Assembly (NCBI GenBank): GCA_963838205.1
Contig: CAWIQF010000021.1
Span: forward strand, 62,001-126,000
Reading direction: 5' to 3'
DNA length: 64,000 nt
DNA from: CAIVVT01 sp963838205
Lineage (GTDB): Bacteria > Acidobacteriota > Terriglobia > Bryobacterales > Bryobacteraceae
Shown: positions 58,485 to 64,000 of the stretch, in pieces
Layout: each line of letters begins with the position of its first letter
Position numbering within the stretch: position 1 is the first letter of the stretch
Notes under the pieces: model-generated
Database searches by the model: none
Told to the model about the DNA's origin: nothing
The model's input: only the letters and a program-made list of their open reading frames with translations
Made by a program: the position numbers and the translations under genes

Positions 58485-59435
58485 ATGTTGCGCCTGAACA
58501 TATTGGCCGCCGCCATCCTGCTGGCCGCCGTCGCGTCGCTGAACGGCGCTGAATTGCGCCTAGGAATCGTGGGCACGGACACGTCTCACGCCGTCGCCTT
58601 CACGGCCATTCTGAACGACGCGTCCGTGCCGGACCACCTGACCGGTGCGCGCGTCGTCGCGGCCTACAAAGGCGGCAGCCCCGACCTGCCGGATAGCGCC
58701 AACCGCGTAGACAAATACGCCGAGGAGATGAAGTCGAAGTACGGCGTCGAGATCGTTCCGGACATCGCGACATTGCTCGGCAAAGTGGACGCGGTGCTGC
58801 TCGAAAGCGTGGACGGGCGTCCGCACCTGGCGCAGTTCCGGGAGATCGTAAAGGGTCACAAACCGGTATTCATCGACAAGCCGCTGGCGTCCACGCTGAG
58901 CGACGCGCGCGAGATTGCTCGGGTGGCGCGAGAGGCCGGCGTGCGCTGGTTCACGTCCTCCTCGCTGCGCTTCAGCGACGGAATGGCGGCGCTCAAACTG
59001 GAAGGGCTGAACGGAGTTTTCGTGTGGGCGCCGGGTCCGCAGGAGCCGCACCACCAACTGGACCTGAGCTGGTATGGCATCCACGGCGTCGAGATGATGT
59101 ACACGCTGATGGGCACGGGTTGCGAACAGGTGTCGCGCATCTCGACGCCCGATGCCGACGTGATTACGGGCCGCTGGAAGGGTGGCAGACTGGGCGTGCT
59201 GCGGTTGATGCGACCGTATTCCGGCTACGGCGCCACGGCGTTTTCAGCGAAGGTAATTCGCACCAGCGACAAGGATCTGTACACCGGTTATCGCGCGCTG
59301 GTGGCCGAGATCATCAAATTCTTCGAGACCGGCAAGCCGCCCGTCGATGAACGCGAAACCATGGAAATGTTTGAATTCATGGACGCCGCGCAGCGCAGCG
59401 CAGCCGCCGGTGGCGCGCCCGTGCCGATACGTTGA
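58485..59435 (+). CDS. Exported Gfo/Idh/MocA-like oxidoreductase-fold protein
   Basis: 316 residues from the ATG at 58485, with GGAGG 10 bases upstream; an ATG at 58461 overlaps a TACAAT box and is less likely. A signal peptide (NILAAAILLAAVASLNGA) precedes a Rossmann domain (LRLGIVGTDTSHAVAFTAIL). ESVDGRPHLAQFREIVKGHKPVFIDKPLASTLSDAREIARV has the conserved EKP-like (DKP) motif. FEFMDAAQRSA is the family C-terminus. Export of this fold is common in Acidobacteria and Planctomycetes. Substrate unknown, probably a sugar. Confidence 0.8.
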   Translation: MLRLNILAAAILLAAVASLNGAELRLGIVGTDTSHAVAFTAILNDASVPDHLTGARVVAAYKGGSPDLPDSANRVDKYAEEMKSKYGVEIVPDIATLLGKVDAVLLESVDGRPHLAQFREIVKGHKPVFIDKPLASTLSDAREIARVAREAGVRWFTSSSLRFSDGMAALKLEGLNGVFVWAPGPQEPHHQLDLSWYGIHGVEMMYTLMGTGCEQVSRISTPDADVITGRWKGGRLGVLRLMRPYSGYGATAFSAKVIRTSDKDLYTGYRALVAEIIKFFETGKPPVDERETMEMFEFMDAAQRSAAAGGAPVPIR

Positions 59436-59510
59436 GAGCCATCCGCGACACGCGTTGAACCCTAGTGTTTACGGGGTTTTGCGCAAGCCGTGCGGTACAA
59501 TAGGGAGTTC

Positions 59511-60281
59511 ATGTCTCAGCTTCTCAAGGACCAGACCACGCTCGTCCTCGGACTTGCGAATCGCTGGAGCATCGCCTACGCCATCGCCAAGGCGTTCCGG
59601 CGCGAGGGCGCCAACCTGATACTCACCTATCAGGGCGACCGGCAAAAGGACGCCGTCGAAGAACTGGCGGAAGAACTCGGCGCCTCACGCGTGCTGCCGT
59701 GCGACGTCACCCAGGAGGCCGACATCCGCCATCTTTCGGAGATCCTGCTGGCCGAAGGCGAGAAGCTGGACACGGTGGTGCATTCCATCGCCTTCGCCAA
59801 TCGCGAGGATCTGGCGCGGCCGTTCAGCGAGACCTCGCGCGAGGGCTTTCTGCTGGCGCATGAGGTCAGTTGCTATTCGCTGATCGCCGTCACGCGCGCG
59901 GTGGCGCCGGTGATGAACGACGGCGGAACGATCATGACGCTGTCCTACCTCGGGTCGCAGCGCGTGATCACGAATTACAACGTGATGGGCGTGGCCAAGG
60001 CCGCGCTGGAGGCCAGCGTGCGCTACCTGGCCGCCGATCTGGGGCCGCGCAATATCCGCGTGAATGCGATCTCCGCCGGGCCCATCAAAACCGCGTCCGC
60101 GCGCGGCATCCCAGGTCTCTCCATCATCCTGGAACACGTCGCCGCCAAGGCGCCGCTGCGACGCAACACGGATCCCGCGGAAGTCGCCGACGCCGCCGTC
60201 TTCCTGGCCAGTCCGCTGGGCCGCGGCGTCACCGGCAACGTCCTGTACGTGGATGCCGGCTACCAGATCATGGGCTACTGA
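59511..60281 (+). CDS. fabI: Enoyl-ACP reductase (NADH)
   Basis: 256 residues from the ATG at 59511; AGGGAG lies just upstream. LVLGLANRWSIAYAIAKAFRREGANLILTYQGD is the NADH-binding segment. The FabI active site is SYLGSQRVITNYNVMGVAKAALEASVRYLA, with the catalytic Tyr and Lys separated by six residues. AGPIKTASARGIPGLSIILEHV is the substrate-binding loop. It completes each fatty-acid elongation cycle and is the target of triclosan-type inhibitors. TACAAT at 59496-59501 may be the -10 box. Confidence 0.94.
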   Translation: MSQLLKDQTTLVLGLANRWSIAYAIAKAFRREGANLILTYQGDRQKDAVEELAEELGASRVLPCDVTQEADIRHLSEILLAEGEKLDTVVHSIAFANREDLARPFSETSREGFLLAHEVSCYSLIAVTRAVAPVMNDGGTIMTLSYLGSQRVITNYNVMGVAKAALEASVRYLAADLGPRNIRVNAISAGPIKTASARGIPGLSIILEHVAAKAPLRRNTDPAEVADAAVFLASPLGRGVTGNVLYVDAGYQIMGY

Positions 60282-60435
60282 GGCCGGCACGCGCACGTCG
60301 ATTGTCCTCGTAACAAGAGATTCATCGCGCCCAACGGATGAAAACCGGATCGTCGCCACCGGCTGGCCTCATATGGCGGGATAATGGCTGTATTCAGATC
60401 CTGATATAGAATGACCCCGCGAGGTAACCCGATCC

Positions 60436-63171
60436 ATGAAACCGCTCACGGCCGCGAAACTCGAGTCGGCGCACGACATCCTGAAACACGGCTCTAATCC
60501 TCTCGAACACTTCTTCACTCCGCGCAACGTAGCCGTCATCGGCGCGACGGAGAATGTCGGCAGCGTAGGCCGCACCACGCTCTGGAATCTGATCAGCTCG
60601 CCGTTCGGCGGGACGGTCTTTCCGGTGAATCCGAAGCGCCCCAGCGTGCTCGGCATCAAGGCCTATCCGTCGATGAAGGACATTCCCGCGGAGGTCGATC
60701 TGGCCGTGATCGTGACGCCCGCGAAGTCGATCCCCGGCATCATCCGCGAGTGCGGCGAGGTCGGTGTGAAAGCGGCGGTCGTCATTTCGGCGGGTTTCAA
60801 GGAAGCCGGCGAGGGCGGCAAACAACTCGAGCGCGATCTGCTGGCCGAAGCGAAAAAGGCGGGCATCCGCATTATCGGCCCGAACTGTCTGGGCGTGATG
60901 GTTCCGCCGACGGGCGTGAACGCCACGTTCGCCTCGGGCATGGCGCGCACCGGCAGCGTCGGGTTCTTGAGCCAGAGCGGCGCCCTGTGCACTGCCGTTC
61001 TGGACTGGAGCTTGCGCGAAATGGTGGGCTTCAGCGCGTTCATCTCCATCGGTTCGATGGCCGACATCGGCTGGGGCGACCTGATTTACTACCTCGGCAG
61101 CGATCCGAAAACACGCAGCATTCTGATCTACATGGAGAGTGTGGGCGACGCGCACGCGTTCCTCTCGGCCGCGCGCGAAGTGGCTCTCACAAAGCCGATC
61201 ATCGTCATCAAAGCCGGCCGCACGGCCGCCGGCAGCAAAGCGGCGGCATCGCACACCGGCTCCATGACGGGCTCCGACGATGTGCTCGATGCGGCCTTTG
61301 AGCGCTGCGGCGTATTGCGCGTTAACAACATTTCGGACCTGTTTTACATGGCCGAAGTGCTGGCCAAACAGCCGCGCGCCAAGGGCCGGCGCCTGGCCAT
61401 TCTCACCAACGCCGGCGGTCCCGGCGTGCTGGCGGCCGATTCGCTGCTGCTCGGCGGCGGCGAACTGGCCGAGATCGCCCAGGAAACCATCGCCGAGCTG
61501 AACGCGTTTCTGCCGTCGGCGTGGAGCCACGGCAACCCGCTCGATATTCTGGGCGACGCCGAGCCCGCGCGTTACGCCAAAGCGCTCGAAACCGTGGCCA
61601 AGGATCCCAACAGCGACGGCATGCTGGTGATCCTCACGCCCCAGGCGATGACCGACGCCACGCGCACCGCGGAGCTGCTGAAGCCCTACGCCAAGCTCGG
61701 CGACAAGCCGGTCCTCGCGAGCTGGATGGGCGGCACCGACGTCGCCGCCGGAGAACAGATTCTCAACGCCGCCGGTATCCCCACCTACCCCTATCCCGAC
61801 ACCGCCGCGCGCATGTTCAATTACATGTGGCGCTACGCGCAGAACCTGCGGGGCCTGTATGAAACGCCGCGTTACGCCGCCGGCAGCGAGGGCGTGGACC
61901 ACGCCACGGTGGCCGCGATCATCGCGAAAGTCAAGGCCGGCGGGCGCACGATTCTGACCGAGTTCGAGTCAAAACACGTACTGGCCGCGTACGGCATCCC
62001 GACGCTGCCCTCGGTGATTGCCGCCTCTGAAGATGAGGCCGTCGCGGCCGCGGAATCGATGGGCTATCCGGTCGTTCTGAAACTGCATTCGGAGACCATC
62101 TCGCACAAAACCGACGTCGGCGGCGTGCAGCTCAATCTGAAGAACGCCGATGCCGTGCGCAACGCCTTCCGCCTGATTCGCGACTCGGTGACGGCCAAGG
62201 TCGGCGCTGAACATTTCGGCGGCGCCAACGTCCAGCCGTTCGCCAAACTGGAAGGCTATGAGGTGATCCTCGGATCGTCCATCGACCCGCAGTTCGGCCC
62301 CGTGCTGCTGTTCGGCATGGGCGGACAGTTGGTAGAAGTGTTCAAAGATCGCGCCCTGGCGCTACCGCCTCTGACCACGACGCTCGCGCGCCGCATGATG
62401 GAACAGACGCTAATATACAAGGCGCTCAAGGGCGTGCGTGGCCGCCCGCCGGTGGACCTCGCGGGCCTGGAACAGTTGCTCGTGCGCTTCAGCCAACTCG
62501 TGGTCGAGCAGCCGTGGATCAAGGAGATCGACATCAACCCGCTGCTGGCCTCGCCCGAGCGCCTGTTGGCGCTCGACGCGCGCGTCGTGCTGCATGCCGC
62601 TTCGACCGAGGACAAGAACCTCTCCAAACCGGTCATCCGGCCCTATCCTTCCGAGTACGAGTTGCCGTGGAGTCTGCGCGGCGGCGAGCAGATCGACATC
62701 CGGCCGATTCGTCCCGAGGACGAACCAATGATGGTGAAGTTCCATGAGACGCTGTCGGAGCGCACGGTGTATCAGCGCTACCTGCAGATGTTGAATTTGA
62801 GCCAGCGCACGGCGCACGAGCGGCTCACGCGAATCTGCTTCATCGATTATTCCCGGCAGATCGCTCTCGTCGCCCAGCGCGCCGACCCGAAGACCGGAGA
62901 GCCCGAAATCATTGGCGTCGGACGTCTCCAGGGCATCGGCGGCGATGAGGCTGAATTCGCCATCGTGATCAGCGACGAGGAGCAGAAGCAGGGGCTCGGC
63001 ACCGAGTTGTTGCGGCGCCTGATCGACATCGGCAAACGCGAGGGCGTGAAGGCGATCGTGGCCGACATCCTGGCCGAGAATACCGTGATGCAGAAGATTG
63101 CGGAGAAGCTGGGATTCAAGATGCAGCGCGAACTGGGCGACACCGTCGTCATGGCGCGCCTCCAACTCTGA
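60436..63171 (+). CDS. ADP-forming acyl-CoA synthetase fused to a GNAT acetyltransferase (PatZ/Pat-like)
   Basis: 911 residues. CoA-binding domain (FTPRNVAVIGATENVGSVGR, residues about 30-125); succinyl-CoA-ligase-like domains with the phosphohistidine-type motif KAAASHTGSMTGSDDVLDAAF; ATP-grasp domain from ILTEFESKHVLAAYGIPTLP to about 720. A GNAT domain (about 750-905) carries IDIRPIRPEDEPMMVKFHETL and QKQGLGTELLRRLIDIG. This is the layout of protein lysine acetyltransferases of the Pat/PatZ group, which inactivate acetyl-CoA synthetase by acetylation. The intact His motif means the synthetase half may also be active. Confidence 0.88.
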   Translation: MKPLTAAKLESAHDILKHGSNPLEHFFTPRNVAVIGATENVGSVGRTTLWNLISSPFGGTVFPVNPKRPSVLGIKAYPSMKDIPAEVDLAVIVTPAKSIPGIIRECGEVGVKAAVVISAGFKEAGEGGKQLERDLLAEAKKAGIRIIGPNCLGVMVPPTGVNATFASGMARTGSVGFLSQSGALCTAVLDWSLREMVGFSAFISIGSMADIGWGDLIYYLGSDPKTRSILIYMESVGDAHAFLSAAREVALTKPIIVIKAGRTAAGSKAAASHTGSMTGSDDVLDAAFERCGVLRVNNISDLFYMAEVLAKQPRAKGRRLAILTNAGGPGVLAADSLLLGGGELAEIAQETIAELNAFLPSAWSHGNPLDILGDAEPARYAKALETVAKDPNSDGMLVILTPQAMTDATRTAELLKPYAKLGDKPVLASWMGGTDVAAGEQILNAAGIPTYPYPDTAARMFNYMWRYAQNLRGLYETPRYAAGSEGVDHATVAAIIAKVKAGGRTILTEFESKHVLAAYGIPTLPSVIAASEDEAVAAAESMGYPVVLKLHSETISHKTDVGGVQLNLKNADAVRNAFRLIRDSVTAKVGAEHFGGANVQPFAKLEGYEVILGSSIDPQFGPVLLFGMGGQLVEVFKDRALALPPLTTTLARRMMEQTLIYKALKGVRGRPPVDLAGLEQLLVRFSQLVVEQPWIKEIDINPLLASPERLLALDARVVLHAASTEDKNLSKPVIRPYPSEYELPWSLRGGEQIDIRPIRPEDEPMMVKFHETLSERTVYQRYLQMLNLSQRTAHERLTRICFIDYSRQIALVAQRADPKTGEPEIIGVGRLQGIGGDEAEFAIVISDEEQKQGLGTELLRRLIDIGKREGVKAIVADILAENTVMQKIAEKLGFKMQRELGDTVVMARLQL

Positions 63172-63190
63172 TCCTGCCAGGAGGCATTCA

Positions 63191-63280
63191 TTGAAAGCCC
63201 CAGGATGTCGATTCCCGAGGGCCGCGGTGCTGTGTGCCGCGGCCGCAGTCCTGTTCAGCAGCGTCTGGACTAGGGAATAG
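63191..63280 (+). pseudogene. Truncated signal-peptide fragment
   Basis: AGGAGG, 6 bases, then TTG and 29 codons (reading KAPGCRFPRAAVLCAAAAVL and SSVWTRE) before a stop. The excellent ribosome site and the signal-peptide-like core, followed by nothing, suggest the 5' remnant of a deleted exported-protein gene or a small leader peptide. Confidence 0.4.
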
Positions 63281-63384
63281 GAACTTGGTTAGGCAACGTT
63301 CCGCAGCGGGGACGCCACGGGCCGGCGGTTTGCCAGTTTGTTCACTTTGCTCAAGTCGCTCCTATTTGCCGCAAACAGAACGCG

Positions 63385-63753
63385 TCATATCCCCGGTACG
63401 AGGGTAAGAAGCTTACCGATGGCTCCAATCACTGCGCCCGCCGCCGCGACGTGAGACGCAATGGCCGCGATTTGGTCCTGTAGCGTCTTCAGATTCTCGT
63501 TTGTCTGGTTAATCTGCTTCACCAGCGCCGCGAACAGCGCCGTATTGGCGTGCAACCGGTACTGTGTGTCTTTCGTCAGAATGTCATCGACATCCTGTTG
63601 CGAGGCATTTAATGCCGCCAGGATTGCAGCATCTGCGGTAGCCTCGATTGCGGTTTCAATCTTTGTATTAAGATCCTCGTAGGCCGCTCTTGTTTCGTCG
63701 GTAAGCGGGATGGTTGGTGCGGCAGGGGGAATAGCTGGTGAGGGTGTAGCCAA
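63385..63753 (-). CDS. Unknown helical protein with hydrophobic C-terminus
   Basis: 122 residues from a TTG at 63753: AGGAGG lies 6 bases before it. The long open frame to 63828 runs into the upstream gene. After a Pro/Ala-rich N-terminus (ATPSPAIPPAAPTIPLTDET) comes a long helix (DLNTKIETAIEATADAAILAALNASQQDVDDIL). A second helix (FAALVKQINQTNENLKTLQDQIAAIASHV) and a hydrophobic end (AAAGAVIGAIGKLLTLVPGI) follow. It looks like a coiled-coil with a membrane-seeking tail. Not recognised. Confidence 0.6.
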   Translation of the reverse strand: MATPSPAIPPAAPTIPLTDETRAAYEDLNTKIETAIEATADAAILAALNASQQDVDDILTKDTQYRLHANTALFAALVKQINQTNENLKTLQDQIAAIASHVAAAGAVIGAIGKLLTLVPGI

Positions 63754-63763
63754 GGATTTCCTC

Positions 63764-63985
63764 CTATTGGTCGTCTTTTGCGGACAAAGACGAGTAGAAT
63801 CTTCCGAGTTCGCTGCCCGCGGCTTCAAGATCCCCTAACTTGCTCTTCAGGGACTCTGGGTTGTTACCCTGCGCATCGGCGGCCAATGCATGATGCGTAA
63901 GTGCCAGGCGGACGATGGAGGCCCGCAGCCGGGCGAGTTGCTGGTCGGCAGCCCGCTGTTGCCGGACAATCTCAGGCAATTTCAT
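63764..63985 (-). CDS. Unknown small coiled-coil protein
   Basis: 73 residues, MKLPEIVRQQRAADQQLARL. Almost entirely helical with heptad-like spacing (LARLRASIVRLALTHHALAADAQ; LKSKLGDLEAAGSELGRFYSSL). It ends 10 bases before the next gene, so the two form an operon of small helical proteins, probable partners. Function unknown. Confidence 0.6.
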   Translation of the reverse strand: MKLPEIVRQQRAADQQLARLRASIVRLALTHHALAADAQGNNPESLKSKLGDLEAAGSELGRFYSSLSAKDDQ

Positions 63986-64000
63986 AATCTCTTCGCGCCG

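Noticed and set aside
57188..58552. Long plus-strand open frame opposite recG
   Set aside because: Shadow of recG; no family resemblance and it overlaps the divergent promoter region.
60394..61902. 502-codon minus-strand frame opposite the acyl-CoA synthetase
   Set aside because: Antisense shadow with biased Gly/Ala/Arg/His composition; the plus-strand gene has clear domains.

Overview
The window looks like chromosome of a GC-rich Acidobacterium close to Bryobacterales / Candidatus Solibacter. This is inferred from gene content, from a dispersed GAGCCGCGACTGTCAGGAGCGG-like repeat that I recall from those genomes, and from the many secreted caspase/PEGA/TPR-type proteins. It was not tested by search. 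It has two parts: a prophage (about 1-28.2 kb, left end outside the window) and ordinary chromosome (28.5-64 kb).

Prophage. Nearly all genes are on the minus strand and packed with 1-4 bp overlaps. From the left edge come packaging/head genes (portal fragment, gpW-like joiner, large terminase interrupted by an intein and broken by a frameshift, small terminase). Next are two plus-strand small genes and a HigB/HigA-type toxin-antitoxin pair bracketed by 17-bp direct repeats. Then come two ParB-DNA methyltransferase fusions and a few small genes. A GTGTTCCAGT repeat array lies just downstream of a primase-helicase. The early operon (21.7 to 10.9 kb) encodes two unknown proteins, a sigma-like protein, a ParB protein, a DGxQR protein, a PD-(D/E)XK nuclease, a Sak4-like ATPase, a DUF669 protein, an ERCC4 nuclease, a RecD2-like helicase and a CHC2/Toprim/VapE primase-helicase: a self-contained replication/recombination set. 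A BrnT/BrnA pair, an unrecognised overlapping two-gene unit (22.6-25.2 kb) and a serine-integrase cassette follow. The element appears to end against the 3' end of tRNA-Glu(TTC).

Chromosome. A cytochrome c and a DUF2064 gene precede a complex I operon in the order nuoC-D-I-J-K-L-M-N-H (no A, B, E, F or G here). HicBA and HigAB follow, then an alpha/beta hydrolase, a decayed Dps gene, DinB-type and DUF2461 genes, murB, a PadR-linked membrane/porin operon, DUF488 and GNAT genes, a secreted caspase-PEGA-TPR protein with its DUF4384 partner, rsmD, a tandemly duplicated small gene, recG, an exported Gfo/Idh/MocA-like protein, fabI and an ADP-forming acyl-CoA synthetase fused to a GNAT domain. A two-gene coiled-coil unit lies at the right edge.

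The most notable points are the terminase intein plus frameshift, the inverted GTGTTCCAGT array, the unrecognised two-gene cargo beside BrnTA with paired palindromes upstream of BrnT, the Dps gene that reads through a repeat array after a one-base deletion, and a dispersed repeat whose end lies a few bases after two different stop codons.
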